Assembly (NCBI GenBank): GCA_018701215.1
Contig: JABIWH010000005.1
Location: 62,001 to 126,000, forward strand
Direction: 5' to 3'
DNA from: Rhodospirillaceae bacterium
Lineage (GTDB): Bacteria; Pseudomonadota; Alphaproteobacteria; GCA-2731375
DNA length: 64,000 bases
In this document: positions 43,637-53,135 of the stretch, piece by piece
Position numbering within the stretch: the first letter of the stretch is position 1
Layout: the number at the start of each line of letters is the position of its first letter
Notes under the pieces: generated by a model
Seen by the model: the letters and a program-made list of their open reading frames with translations, nothing else
Database searches by the model: none
What the model was told of the DNA's origin: nothing
Program-made: the position numbers and the translations under genes

Positions 43637-44206
43637 TCAGCCTTGGTCATCATCCCAGCGCGGGAACAGGGCGTGGGTGATGCCGAGCTGATCCAGGGCG
43701 CGGCCGACGCCTTGGTCGACGATGTCCTGGATGGTTTCGGGCTTGTGATAAAAGGCCGGCATGGGCGGCATGATGATGGCGCCGTAGTCAGCGGCGCGGA
43801 CCATCAGGTCCAGATGGCCTTTATGCAAGGGCGTCTCGCGCACCATCAGGACCAGGGGCCGGCGTTCCTTCAGGGTGACGTCGGCGGCGCGGGCCACCAG
43901 ATCCGCATCGTAGGAATTGGCGATCGCTGACAACGTCTTGATGGAACAGGGCGCGACGATCATGCCGCGGGTGAGGAACGAGCCGGACGAGATCGAGGCC
44001 GCGATATCCTTGTTGGAATGAACCACGTCGGCCAAGGCGCGCAGATCGGCCAGGGAAAGATCGCTCTCGTACTTCAGGGTCTGCACCGCAGCCTCGCTGA
44101 CCACAAGGTGCGTCGGTACCGATAATTTGCGCAGGGCGCGCAGGATTTCGATGCCATAGGCGATGCCGCTGGCACCTGTGATCGCCACTACCAGGGGCAG
44201 GCTCAT
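43637..44206 (-). CDS. ubiX: Flavin prenyltransferase UbiX
   Basis: Makes prenylated FMN, the cofactor of UbiD-type decarboxylases. 189 aa with TGASGIAYG at about 10-18, SSGSFLTRGMIVAPCS, and VRETPLHKGHLDLM. No ubiD is in the window. The start overlaps the end of the EamA transporter gene as ATGA, so they share a message. Confidence 0.93.
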   Translation of the reverse strand: MSLPLVVAITGASGIAYGIEILRALRKLSVPTHLVVSEAAVQTLKYESDLSLADLRALADVVHSNKDIAASISSGSFLTRGMIVAPCSIKTLSAIANSYDADLVARAADVTLKERRPLVLMVRETPLHKGHLDLMVRAADYGAIIMPPMPAFYHKPETIQDIVDQGVGRALDQLGITHALFPRWDDDQG

Positions 44207-45123
44207 CTCTGTTCTCCCTCAATTCTCGGCGCCACTCTCACCGGGCCGGCGGCGCGGCGCTCCCGCGCGGCGATATAGGCCGTGGCACCGATGATAATCG
44301 CCGCGCCCAGGCCTGACCAGATGTCGGGCCATTCATCATAGGCGAAATAGCCGATGGCGACGGCCCAGATCAGGGTGAAGTAAAAGCCAGGCTGGGTAAA
44401 CGACAATTCAGCAATCTGAAATGATCTACTCCAGCAAAAATGCGCCGCCGTCGCCATCACGCCGGCGCCAAAGGTCAAGCCAATAGTATGCAGGGAGGGA
44501 TTGTTCCAGACAAACAATGTCGGGATGGAACTGATCATGGTGACGAACAGGGAGAGATAAAAGACCATGGCATAGATCGATGTATGCCGCGCCAAATGCT
44601 TGGCCATCAGGGTGGAAACGGCTTGAAATGGCGAGGATATCAGGATCGCGATGGCGCCCAATGAAATGATCTCGATACCAGGGCGCAATATCACCACGGC
44701 GCCCAAAAACGCGATGATAATACCCGCGAGGCGGCGGTAGCTGAAGCGTTCACCCAGAAACAGAAACGCCCCGATGGTGACAAAGACGGGTGCGGTGAAG
44801 CTTAGCGCGGTCAGATCCGCCAGGGTCATCAGCGTGACCGCATAAAACCACAGCAGCACGCTGATGGCATGAACGATACCGCGCAAAAAGTGCCCGCCCA
44901 GCAGCTTTGGATCAAAATCCGTTTTTTCGAACCTCACGACCAATGGCAGCAGCAGCAGAGTGCCAAAGCCATAGCGCATGAAAGCCGCCTGCAACGGGTG
45001 CACGTCATCAGCTACGCTGCGCACGATCCAGGTCAGGGTGGTGATGAACAAACCGCCCAACAATACCAACAGCAAACCAACAAAATTGTCACGCCAGGTT
45101 GGTGAGATAATCACCCGGCTCAT
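44203..45123 (-). CDS. DMT-superfamily (EamA) transporter
   Basis: 306 aa with about ten TM helices forming two EamA repeats (first about 10-140, second about 155-290). Members export metabolites or amino acids; the substrate is unknown. It is upstream of ubiX by ATGA and follows the acyl-CoA-dehydrogenase-like gene after about 15 bp, so the minus-strand transcription could continue from that gene. Confidence 0.85.
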   Translation of the reverse strand: MSRVIISPTWRDNFVGLLLVLLGGLFITTLTWIVRSVADDVHPLQAAFMRYGFGTLLLLPLVVRFEKTDFDPKLLGGHFLRGIVHAISVLLWFYAVTLMTLADLTALSFTAPVFVTIGAFLFLGERFSYRRLAGIIIAFLGAVVILRPGIEIISLGAIAILISSPFQAVSTLMAKHLARHTSIYAMVFYLSLFVTMISSIPTLFVWNNPSLHTIGLTFGAGVMATAAHFCWSRSFQIAELSFTQPGFYFTLIWAVAIGYFAYDEWPDIWSGLGAAIIIGATAYIAARERRAAGPVRVAPRIEGEQR

Positions 45124-45138
45124 CTAAGACGGGCTCAT

Positions 45139-46305
45139 CTAAAAATAATTCTTCGGCGGCAGGCCCAACAATACCTGCCCGGCGGCCTCGTAGTGGGAGC
45201 CGCGCGATTGGATCTGTTGCGACAGCGTATGCATATCGCGGAAGCGGCGCTCGAACGGCGTGCCGGGAAAAATCGCACTGACGCCCGCCGCCTTGTAAAC
45301 CCAGTCGGCGACTTCGATGGCGCCATGAATAAGGTGGGTCGCGGCCAGGCGCACGCGGAGCCGTTCCGGCGTCGTGATGGCCCCGGTCTCGCCGGCACCC
45401 GCGTAAACCTCTGACAGGCTTTGCAACAGATAGGCCCGTGCCGCACTCAATGTGGCCTCGGCCTTGGCGAAATCCGCTTGCACCGTTGCCGTATCAGCCA
45501 GACGCGACAGGCCGCGTGGGGTCTTCTCGGCGGCCAGCTCGGCGAAGGCGGACAGCATGGCCCGCGCGATACCAAGGGCGGCACCGGCCACGCCAACAGC
45601 ATAGAGCTGCTGCTGCGGGAAGGCGTACAACGGCCCGCTTTTGCGCCGCAAGGTCTGATCATCACGGGTACCGGAATAGGCCTCCGACACAAACAGATCA
45701 TCGATGCTGTAGCTGTCCGAGCCTGTACCGCGCAGACCGATGGTGTCCCAGACATCGTGCAGTTCGGCTTGTTCGATGGGAAACAGCAAGGTCCGCAACG
45801 TAGGCTTGCCCAAATGGTTCAGGCGCAGGCTGCCATTGGCTTCCTTGATGCGGCAATGCACGCCCATCCAGTTGGCCTGGCGGCAGCCGGAGGCGAATTC
45901 CCACCTGCCGCTGACCCGATAGCCGCCGTCCACCGCATCCGCCGTGCCGCCGTGGGGCGGCCCCCAGGCGACCACGGTTCGGGGGTCGGAAAAAATCTCC
46001 CGCGCAGCCTCCACATCGATAAAAGGCGTGATCAACACGGTGGAGTTGCCAACGAATATATTCCAGGCAACGGAAGCGTCATGCCGGGCCAGCTCCTCCA
46101 TGGTGAGGAGAAAGTCGCAGGGATGAACTTCGTCGCCGCCAAGCTCCCGTTGCAAAAGCATGCGGAACAGCCGCGCCTCGTGCAGCTGGCTTAACAGCGG
46201 CTCGGGTATACGCCGGGTCCGCTCGATCTCGTCGGCGGCAGCCGTCAGCGCAGCCGCCAACTGCCGGGCACGGTCGAGCGGTTCTGATGATTTGGCCTGA
46301 TCCAT
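45139..46305 (-). CDS. Acyl-CoA dehydrogenase-like flavoprotein (HpaB/DszC-type monooxygenase candidate)
   Basis: 388 aa with the three-domain acyl-CoA dehydrogenase fold: N-terminal helical domain (LLSQLHEARLFRMLLQRELGG), a middle beta domain (YRVSGRWEFASGCRQANWMGV), and a C-terminal helical bundle. The family catalytic Glu is not evident, and the RIPEPLLSQL and C-terminal pattern resemble flavin-dependent monooxygenases of the DszC/HpaB branch. The exact substrate is unknown. Last-placed gene of the Liv/IlvD cluster. Confidence 0.78.
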   Translation of the reverse strand: MDQAKSSEPLDRARQLAAALTAAADEIERTRRIPEPLLSQLHEARLFRMLLQRELGGDEVHPCDFLLTMEELARHDASVAWNIFVGNSTVLITPFIDVEAAREIFSDPRTVVAWGPPHGGTADAVDGGYRVSGRWEFASGCRQANWMGVHCRIKEANGSLRLNHLGKPTLRTLLFPIEQAELHDVWDTIGLRGTGSDSYSIDDLFVSEAYSGTRDDQTLRRKSGPLYAFPQQQLYAVGVAGAALGIARAMLSAFAELAAEKTPRGLSRLADTATVQADFAKAEATLSAARAYLLQSLSEVYAGAGETGAITTPERLRVRLAATHLIHGAIEVADWVYKAAGVSAIFPGTPFERRFRDMHTLSQQIQSRGSHYEAAGQVLLGLPPKNYF

Positions 46306-46335
46306 GCCCTATTGCGGCCTAGATCAAGCGGCCTG

Positions 46336-48060
46336 TCAATGGATCTCGGGCTCGGGCACGGCTTCGCCGTCGCGTAGGATCTCGAAGTCACAGCCTTGGT
46401 CCGCTTGCGTGACGTGCTGGGCATAGATCGCACCGAAGCCACGGCTATAACGGGGTGCTGGCGCGGTCCAGGCGGCCTTGCGTTTCTCAAACTCGGCATC
46501 GTCGATCATTAGATCCAGACGCCGGGCGGGAACATCCAGTTTGATCATGTCGCCGGTCTGAACGAACGCCAGAGGGCCGCCAACAAAGGATTCGGGCGAG
46601 ACATGCAGCACACAGGTACCGTACGAGGTGCCGCTCATGCGGGCATCGGACAGGCGCACCATGTCGTTGACGCCCTGTTGCAACAGCTTTTTCGGGATCG
46701 GCAGCATGCCCCATTCCGGCATGCCGGGACCGCCCTGGGGGCCGGAATTGCGCAGGATCAACACGCTGTCCGCCGTCACGTCCAGATCGTCGCTGTCGAT
46801 GCGGGCGGCCATGTCATTGTAATCATCAAAAACCAGCGCCGGACCGGTATGGTTCAACAGCTTGGGGTCCGCCGCGATCGGCTTTAGCACCGCGCCGGTG
46901 GGGGCTAGATTGCCCCGCAGGATCGCCATGGTCTGTTGATCGGAAACAGGATTGTCCAAAGGCCGGATGACATCGTCATCATAGACCTCGGCGCCGGCGA
47001 TATTCTCGCCCAGGGACTTGCCGCTGACCGTGGGTGCGTCGAGCTCCAACAGATGCGATAGCCGCGCCATCAGGGCCCGGATACCGCCGGCATAATAAAA
47101 ATCTTCCATCAGATACTTGCCCGATGGCCGCACATTGGCCAGCAACGGCACCTCGCGGGCCACGGCATCGAGATCATCCAGCTTGATATCGACCTTGGCC
47201 CGGCCCGCCATGGCAAGAATGTGCACGGCGGCATTGGTGGAGCCGCCATAGGCCATGGCCAGACGCATGGCATTGCGGAAGGCGCGTTCGTCCAGGAAGT
47301 CGGAAATCTTTTCGTCTTCCCAGGTCATTTCGACAATGCGCCGGCCGCTTTCCGATGCCAGACGGGCATGGCTGCTATCGGCGGCGGGAATGGAACTGCC
47401 GCCCGGCAGGATCAGACCCAGGGCCTCGGCGATGGCGGTCATGGTCGATGCGGTGCCCATGGTCATGCAGGTGCCGGGAGAGCGCGAAATACCGCTTTCA
47501 ATGGCGTCCCAGTCCTTGGCGTCCAAACGACCCGCCCGGCGCTCGGCCCAAAACTTCCAAGCATCACTGCCCGTGCCCAGGGTGTTGCCGGCCCAGTTGC
47601 CGCGCAGCGCCGGCCCGGCGGGGAAAAAGATCGTCGGCAGATCCATGGACGTCGCCGCCATCAACAGGGCCGGCGTGGTCTTGTCACAGCCGCCCATCAG
47701 GACGACGCCGTCAATGGGATGGCTGCGGATCAGTTCCTCCACTTCCATGGCCAGAAAGTTGCGGTACAGCATGGTGGTCGGTTTGACGATGGGTTCGGCC
47801 AGGGACATCGCCGGCAGCTCGACCGGAAAGCCGCCTGCTTGCCAAACGCCGCGCTTCACTTCCTCGGCCCGTTGGCGCAGATGCATATGGCAGGCGTTCA
47901 GGTCGGACCAGGTGTTGATGATGGCGATCACCGGCTTGCCCGCGAAATCCGACGTGCTGTAGCCCATCTGTTTGGCGCGGGAGCGATGGCCGAAGGCGCG
48001 CAGATCGTCAACGCCGAACCAACGGTGGCTGCGTAATTCGTCGGGTTTTTTGCGCGTCAT
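46336..48060 (-). CDS. IlvD/Edd-family dehydratase, sugar-acid (L-arabinonate) type
   Basis: 574 aa Fe-S dehydratase. Three cluster cysteines C57 (LNACHM), C125 (MGGCDKTTP) and C198 (GTCMTMGTAST) are placed as in L-arabinonate/D-xylonate dehydratases, not as in IlvD of branched-chain synthesis, whose protein is longer or shorter. The reaction would be aldonate to 2-keto-3-deoxyaldonate. Context (an SDR and a Liv-type importer) favours sugar-acid catabolism, but dihydroxyacid dehydration cannot be excluded. Confidence 0.85.
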   Translation of the reverse strand: MTRKKPDELRSHRWFGVDDLRAFGHRSRAKQMGYSTSDFAGKPVIAIINTWSDLNACHMHLRQRAEEVKRGVWQAGGFPVELPAMSLAEPIVKPTTMLYRNFLAMEVEELIRSHPIDGVVLMGGCDKTTPALLMAATSMDLPTIFFPAGPALRGNWAGNTLGTGSDAWKFWAERRAGRLDAKDWDAIESGISRSPGTCMTMGTASTMTAIAEALGLILPGGSSIPAADSSHARLASESGRRIVEMTWEDEKISDFLDERAFRNAMRLAMAYGGSTNAAVHILAMAGRAKVDIKLDDLDAVAREVPLLANVRPSGKYLMEDFYYAGGIRALMARLSHLLELDAPTVSGKSLGENIAGAEVYDDDVIRPLDNPVSDQQTMAILRGNLAPTGAVLKPIAADPKLLNHTGPALVFDDYNDMAARIDSDDLDVTADSVLILRNSGPQGGPGMPEWGMLPIPKKLLQQGVNDMVRLSDARMSGTSYGTCVLHVSPESFVGGPLAFVQTGDMIKLDVPARRLDLMIDDAEFEKRKAAWTAPAPRYSRGFGAIYAQHVTQADQGCDFEILRDGEAVPEPEIH

Positions 48061-48090
48061 AATACGTTCCGCCTGTGTTTATGAGGTGGT

Positions 48091-48906
48091 TTATTGGGAA
48101 GCGGTGATGCCGCCGTCGACATAGATGATTTGCCCGGTCACAAAGTCCGAGGCGGGGGTGGAGAAGCTCAAGGCCGGTCCTACCACGTCCTTCGGGTCGG
48201 CGATACGGCCCAGCGGGATGCGATCCAGCAAGCCTTGGCGAAATTCGTCATTCTCCATGACATGGCGGATCATTTCCGTATAGACAAACGTCGGTGCCAC
48301 GCCGTTGACGGTAATGCCCTTGGGGGCCAATTCCATGGCGTGCTGTTTGATCAGCATGACCATGCCGCCCTTGGTGGCGCAGTAGGCGGAATAACCACGG
48401 TCCCGCAATCCCAGTTGTGAGCGGACGGACAACAGATGAACCTGTTTGCCCCAACCGCTGGCCGAGGCGACCTGATGCCGTGCCGCCGCCTGGGCCAGGA
48501 ACATCGCCGCCTTCAGATTGACCTGATAGACCTCGTCGAAAGCTTCCTCGGTGACCTCCAGCAAGGGTTCCTCCCGCTGGATTCCGACACAGTTCATCAG
48601 TATGTCTATGGCGCCGTGATTAAGCACGATGCCATCCGCGCAATCACGAATATCGGATACGGACGTTACATCCACCTCCATGCCATGCGCCTTAAAGCCG
48701 GCATCGCGAATGGCTTGCGCCAGGGTCTCGGCCTTATCGCCGTCACGGCCCGAAATAACCACTTCGGCCCCGTGCATGGCCAGGCCCCAGGCGATAGCCT
48801 CGCCGATGCCGCCATAACCGCCAGGCAGCCAAGCCACCTTGCCGTCCACGCGGAACAGGCCGTCCAGGGCCGTCGCAAAGTTCTCTTTTGGGGTGATTTG
48901 ATCCAT
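48091..48906 (-). CDS. SDR-family dehydrogenase (gluconate 5-dehydrogenase-like)
   Basis: 271 aa from ATG 48906 (AAGGAAGG site); a longer frame to 48963 runs into the next gene. Cofactor loop PGGYGGIG at about 30-37 departs from the usual TGxxxGIG at its first position. Catalytic Ser, Tyr-x3-Lys (YSAYCATKGG) and the C-terminal IIYVDGG are canonical. It most resembles gluconate/2-keto acid SDRs. It is ten bases downstream of the unusual ATPase gene. Confidence 0.85.
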   Translation of the reverse strand: MDQITPKENFATALDGLFRVDGKVAWLPGGYGGIGEAIAWGLAMHGAEVVISGRDGDKAETLAQAIRDAGFKAHGMEVDVTSVSDIRDCADGIVLNHGAIDILMNCVGIQREEPLLEVTEEAFDEVYQVNLKAAMFLAQAAARHQVASASGWGKQVHLLSVRSQLGLRDRGYSAYCATKGGMVMLIKQHAMELAPKGITVNGVAPTFVYTEMIRHVMENDEFRQGLLDRIPLGRIADPKDVVGPALSFSTPASDFVTGQIIYVDGGITASQ

Positions 48907-48916
48907 TGTGCCTTCC

Positions 48917-49546
48917 TTATGCCGCCTGGCTGCCGACCAATTCGCCCAGATAGGCGGTGACATCAGGGTTTTGCAGCAGAGTGTTGAAATCCGGCGCCTG
49001 GGTCAGGCGGCCTTTTTGTACAAATATGAAGCTCTCGCAGATCTCTTGCATGATCCGTAAATGGAATGGCTCGTTGGGATGTACGCACAGCACCACCAGC
49101 CGGCTCTCTTCGCGCAAACGGCGAAAGAAATCCAGCATGAAGCCAATGTAGCCATCTTGCGTGTTGAACTGCGGTTCGTCGAACAGATGCACCTTTGGGT
49201 AATCAGTACTGGATGGCTGCAGCATGAAATTCGGCCGCCGCTTGCGGAAATGACGCACCTGGTAGGATTGATGATAGTGGATCGCCAGGCGGTCCCGCTG
49301 GTCCGAGCGGACCTGGTGAATGTCCTGGCCGCAAACCCTAACTTGCCCCGAGGTCGGATTGTTGGAGCCGGTAATCAGCTCGAACAACGTCGTCTTGCCG
49401 GATCCGTTGGGACCCATGACACCGACGATGCCCGGCTTTTCAATTGTGAAGTCCGCCTGCAGATCAAAGGTGACGCGTTTGTTCAGGACACCTTGGGTAT
49501 AGGTCTTGTGGACCTGATCGACGTGCAAAAGTGGTGTTTCGGTCAT
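48917..49546 (-). CDS. ABC-type ATPase lacking the helical signature domain
   Basis: 209 aa encoded next to LivF. Walker A GPNGSGKT (45-52), a Q-loop-like Q93, Walker B VHLFDEP (119-125, D123/E124) and H-loop H156 (CVHPNE) are present, but the LSGGQ signature and the helical subdomain are missing: only about 25 residues lie between the Q position and Walker B instead of about 70. It cannot form a standard ABC dimer interface by itself. It could be a regulatory or accessory ATPase of the importer. Confidence 0.8.
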   Translation of the reverse strand: MTETPLLHVDQVHKTYTQGVLNKRVTFDLQADFTIEKPGIVGVMGPNGSGKTTLFELITGSNNPTSGQVRVCGQDIHQVRSDQRDRLAIHYHQSYQVRHFRKRRPNFMLQPSSTDYPKVHLFDEPQFNTQDGYIGFMLDFFRRLREESRLVVLCVHPNEPFHLRIMQEICESFIFVQKGRLTQAPDFNTLLQNPDVTAYLGELVGSQAA

Positions 49547-49549
49547 GGC

Positions 49550-50245
49550 TCAAACTCCCAACAGGCGTTCACGCATGGGCGCGTCTTCCAGCAGCTCCGC
49601 CGCCGGACCCTGGTGCACAACCTTGCCATGATCCATGACATAAGCCCGGTCGCTGACCGCCAGGGCGCTTTGTGCGTTCTGCTCCACCAACAGCACCGCG
49701 ATACCTTCCGATTTCAGGCGGCTCACGGTTTTCATCACATCTTGCACGATTTTCGGCGCCAGGCCTTGGGACGGCTCGTCCATCAGGACCAGTCCCGGCG
49801 AACCCAACAAGGCGCGGGAGATGGAAACCATCTGCATCTCGCCACCTGAAAGATTTTCGCATTCGCGGCTCATCAAATGTTCCAATGCCGTGAAAATCTC
49901 GAACATCTCCTTCACCGACCAACTGCGAAAACGCGTCTTCTTACGCCCAATGGCCAGGTTGCGGGCCACAGTCAGGGTAGGGAAAATACGCCGGTCATCA
50001 GGCACCCAACCGATCCCGGCACGGGCGATGGTATGCGATTGCGCCCCGGTGATGGCCTTGCCGTCGAAATTTATGGCGCCGGTTTTAGCGGGCGTCAGGC
50101 CCAGAATGGAGCGCAGGGTTGTGGTCTTGCCGGCGCCGTTGGGACCCAACAGGCTGACCACTTCGCCGGGCGCTATGTCCAGGGAGACCCCGAACAGAGC
50201 CTGGGTCTCGCCATAAAACGTCTCGATATTGTTGATTTGCAGCAT
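49550..50245 (-). CDS. LivF-type branched-chain amino acid-family ABC ATPase
   Basis: 231 aa. Walker A GPNGAGKTT, the signature ENLSGGEMQM and Walker B GLVLMDEPSQGLAP are all intact, and the MLQINNIETFYGETQALFGVSL N-terminus is of the LivF type. ATG 50245 overlaps the LivG stop as TGATG; the longest frame to 50332 enters livG. Part of the Liv-type importer on the minus strand. Confidence 0.92.
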   Translation of the reverse strand: MLQINNIETFYGETQALFGVSLDIAPGEVVSLLGPNGAGKTTTLRSILGLTPAKTGAINFDGKAITGAQSHTIARAGIGWVPDDRRIFPTLTVARNLAIGRKKTRFRSWSVKEMFEIFTALEHLMSRECENLSGGEMQMVSISRALLGSPGLVLMDEPSQGLAPKIVQDVMKTVSRLKSEGIAVLLVEQNAQSALAVSDRAYVMDHGKVVHQGPAAELLEDAPMRERLLGV

Positions 50246-50988
50246 CACGCCAAGGCTCCCAGGTTCGAGGTACGGACCCATTCGTTCTCGCGCAATGTCT
50301 CGGGCGTGCCCTGGGCGATGACCTGGCCCCAATGGATCACCGCGATGCGGTCGGCCAGATCAAACAGGAACTTCATGTCATGTTCGATGATGACGATGGT
50401 AACCGATTTGCGGATCTCCTGGATCAGCGTTGCCAGGGTTGCCGTGGCGTCGGTGCCCAAACCCGATGTAGGCTCGTCCAGGAACAACATGCGCGGTTCC
50501 GCCGCCAGGGCAATGCCGATTTCCAAGGCCCGGCGCTGTCCATATGACAGGTCCGAGGCCGGGGTGTGCTCCCGGCCCCCCAGGCCGATGCGGGCAAGCA
50601 CCGCCGCGCCGCGATCCTGGGCATCGACATCGTGGGCCAGATTATGGGTCATGGAAAAGCCCCTGGCGCTAACTTCCGGCAGGGCGAGCACGATATTTTC
50701 CAGCGCCGTATATTCATCGAACAAATTCATCATCTGGAACGAGCGTGCGATACCGTGCCGGGCAATCTTGCGCGGCGGCAGGCCGGTGATGTCCTTGCCG
50801 TCGAAAAATACCGTGCCCCGGTCCGGCCGATAGCGCCCGGTCAGCACGTTGAAACAAGTGGTCTTGCCCGCGCCGTTGGGCCCCATGATGCCCGAGATCT
50901 GGTTCTCCTCGAACGACAGGGTGATGTCTTCCAGGACCACCTGATCGGCGAAGCGTTTGTGCAGATGCCGTGCTTCGAATAGGGCCAT
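50245..50988 (-). CDS. LivG-type branched-chain amino acid-family ABC ATPase
   Basis: 247 aa. Walker A GPNGAGKTTCFNVLTG, signature DLSYGQRRALEIG, Walker B RMLFLDEPTSGL and the C-terminal EGTPETLRENEWV of the BCA_ABC type are visible. ATG 50988 has a GGGGGAG site; it begins one base after the LivM stop (TGACATG). Confidence 0.92.
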   Translation of the reverse strand: MALFEARHLHKRFADQVVLEDITLSFEENQISGIMGPNGAGKTTCFNVLTGRYRPDRGTVFFDGKDITGLPPRKIARHGIARSFQMMNLFDEYTALENIVLALPEVSARGFSMTHNLAHDVDAQDRGAAVLARIGLGGREHTPASDLSYGQRRALEIGIALAAEPRMLFLDEPTSGLGTDATATLATLIQEIRKSVTIVIIEHDMKFLFDLADRIAVIHWGQVIAQGTPETLRENEWVRTSNLGALA

Positions 50989-50989
50989 G

Positions 50990-52012
50990 TCAGTCTCCCC
51001 CTGCATGATTTGGCTCGGGACAGGCTTGCGGCGCTTCCTTGCGCCGGCCGAACATCAACTGGGCGTCCTGCCAGATGCCGGCAAGGCCCTCGGGCTTGAA
51101 CATCACCATGAGCATGAAGATCAGGCCGAACCAAAGCAGCCAGGCCTCGGTGTAGGCGCCCAGGATATCGCGGGCCAGAAAGTAGAAGATCACGCCCAGG
51201 ACCGGGCCCCAGAAACTGATGAAACCGCCGCCGATCAAGACGATCAGGATCACGATGCCGGACCATTGCAGGCTCATGATGTTGATGTAGGCGCCTTCCT
51301 GGGCCATGGCGAACAGGGCGCCCGCCAACCCGGATATGGCGCAGGAAAGCGTGAAGATGATCCATTTATAGAGCCAGACGTTATAGCCCAGAAAGGCCAC
51401 CCGGCTGTCGTTCTGCTTGATGGCGGTGATGATCTTGCCAAAGGGCGAATTCACCAGGCGCCACATACCGACCACGATAATCACATAGGCGGCGAAGCAG
51501 AGATAATAGAGATTGAAATTCGATTTGATGGAGATCTCGGCCAGGCCCAGATCCAGGGGCAGGCGCTGGATATTCAACAAACCGTCCTCGCCCCCGGTCA
51601 CGTCGGTCCATTTCGAGGCGATAAAGAAGAATATCTGCGCGCAGGCAATGGTCATCAGGGCAAAGTAGATGCCCCGGCGATGGGAGATAAACGCCGCCAC
51701 CAGGCCACCCAGTACGGCGGTCGCCGCCACGGCACCGAACAGGCTGACCCATAAATTGGCGGCAATATTGAACTGGGTCAGGCCGAAGGCGTAGGCGCCG
51801 ATGCCCAAAAAGGCGCCATGGCCAAACGACGGCAGGCCCGTGTAGCCCAGCAGCAGGTTGACGGCCAGGGCGAAAATCACCCAGATCATTACCTCCAATC
51901 CAAGGTATTGGTACAATCCGATGGCATCAATCCAGAACGGCATGGTGCCGAACACCAGGAACGAGACGAGCATGGGTGCCGTGAACAAGTTACGAATGCT
52001 TTTGGAGTTCAT
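50990..52012 (-). CDS. LivM-type ABC permease
   Basis: 340-aa inner-membrane permease with about nine to ten TM helices and the family blocks NLLLGYTGLPSFGHGAFLGIGAYA and GKIITAIKQNDSRVAFLGYN. Forms a heterodimer with the LivH-type protein. Placed between LivH and LivG. Confidence 0.92.
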   Translation of the reverse strand: MNSKSIRNLFTAPMLVSFLVFGTMPFWIDAIGLYQYLGLEVMIWVIFALAVNLLLGYTGLPSFGHGAFLGIGAYAFGLTQFNIAANLWVSLFGAVAATAVLGGLVAAFISHRRGIYFALMTIACAQIFFFIASKWTDVTGGEDGLLNIQRLPLDLGLAEISIKSNFNLYYLCFAAYVIIVVGMWRLVNSPFGKIITAIKQNDSRVAFLGYNVWLYKWIIFTLSCAISGLAGALFAMAQEGAYINIMSLQWSGIVILIVLIGGGFISFWGPVLGVIFYFLARDILGAYTEAWLLWFGLIFMLMVMFKPEGLAGIWQDAQLMFGRRKEAPQACPEPNHAGGD

Positions 52013-52015
52013 GGT

Positions 52016-52948
52016 CTAGGCCTCCAACGCGCTGGCTTTGCCGGCGAAACCGCGGGAGCGGAAAGTCACCACCACCAACAGCAGCAGATACATGGACAAC
52101 AAGGACCATTCCGTCAGGAAGGCGGCTGTTAACGCCACCACCATGCCGACCAGCAGCCCGGCGCTGACCGCGCCCCAAAAACTGCCCACGCCGCCCAGTA
52201 CGATGACCACAAACGCAGGTATCACCGCATCCACGCCCACATGCGGGCGCACGCCCCAGATCGGCGCCATGATGATGCCGGCGATGGCGGCCAGCGCGGC
52301 ACCGAATGCAAAGACATAGAGCCGTAGGCGCGAGAGGTTATAGCCCAGGACGCGCACCATCTCGCTGTCATGGGCGCCGGCCTTGATCACCGCGCCATAC
52401 GGCGTGCGGTTCAGGAAAGCCCACAGCAGGCCGATCATCGCCATGGCGAAGACGGCTGCGAAAATACGGTAGTTTGAATAGATCATGTCGCCGAAGAAGA
52501 AGCCGCCCCGGATCGCCTTGGGCAGGGGCAGGAAGTATTCCGCCGGGCCCCAGATCTCGCGAATGACTTCCTCCAGCACCAGGGCAGCGCCGAAGGTCAG
52601 CAGCAGACCATAAAGCGGATCCTTGCCGTAGGTTCGGCGCAAACAAATTTCCAACCCCATGCCGACGACGGCGACCAGGGCCGGCGCCACGATCAGGGCG
52701 ATGATATAGCGGGGCACGGCGGGCAGCTCGTAATAGGACTGCATGAAGGCGAGGGGTATGCCGCCGTCCTGGCCCATCAACATGACGGCGAAATAGGCGC
52801 CCAGGGCAAACAACGAGCCGTGGGCGAGGTTGATAACTTCCATCACCCCGATGATCAGCATGAAACCCAGTGACAGCAGGGCAAACAGCAGGCCCAGGGC
52901 AACGCCGTTCAGCAGGTGCGGCAATAGATTGAGAAGGAAATCAACCAT
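52016..52948 (-). CDS. LivH-type ABC permease
   Basis: 310-aa permease with about eight TM helices; family blocks GFMLIIGVMEVINLAHGSLFALGAY and the SRLRLYVFAFGAALAAIAGIIMAPI region are typical. Adjacent to LivM on the minus strand, separated by three bases. Confidence 0.92.
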   Translation of the reverse strand: MVDFLLNLLPHLLNGVALGLLFALLSLGFMLIIGVMEVINLAHGSLFALGAYFAVMLMGQDGGIPLAFMQSYYELPAVPRYIIALIVAPALVAVVGMGLEICLRRTYGKDPLYGLLLTFGAALVLEEVIREIWGPAEYFLPLPKAIRGGFFFGDMIYSNYRIFAAVFAMAMIGLLWAFLNRTPYGAVIKAGAHDSEMVRVLGYNLSRLRLYVFAFGAALAAIAGIIMAPIWGVRPHVGVDAVIPAFVVIVLGGVGSFWGAVSAGLLVGMVVALTAAFLTEWSLLSMYLLLLVVVTFRSRGFAGKASALEA

Positions 52949-52989
52949 GGTTCATCATCCGCTCACACAGCCACCAAATGCAGCTCCTC

Positions 52990-53085
52990 CGTCATGCCCG
53001 GACTTGATCCGGGCATCCACTGGTCACGGCGGCGGCAACTGACCCGGCGTTGCCATGGATTGCCAGGTCAAACCCGGCAATGACG
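52990..53085. repeat. REP-like palindromic element (alphaproteobacterial type)
   Basis: Outer arms CGTCAT (52990-52995) and ATGACG (53080-53085) enclose a left stem TGCCCGGA-CTTGA-TCCGGGCA (52995-53015) and a right imperfect stem around TTGCCAGG-TCAAA-CCCGGCAA (53060-53080). This GTCATGCCCGG...GGCAATGACG pattern recurs in many alphaproteobacterial genomes. It lies between the LivH-type permease and its binding-protein gene. Confidence 0.75.
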
Positions 53086-53135
53086 ATGGAAGGGTGCGGG
53101 GCCGCCGTATGAAAGACGACCCCGCCCGGTTTTAA

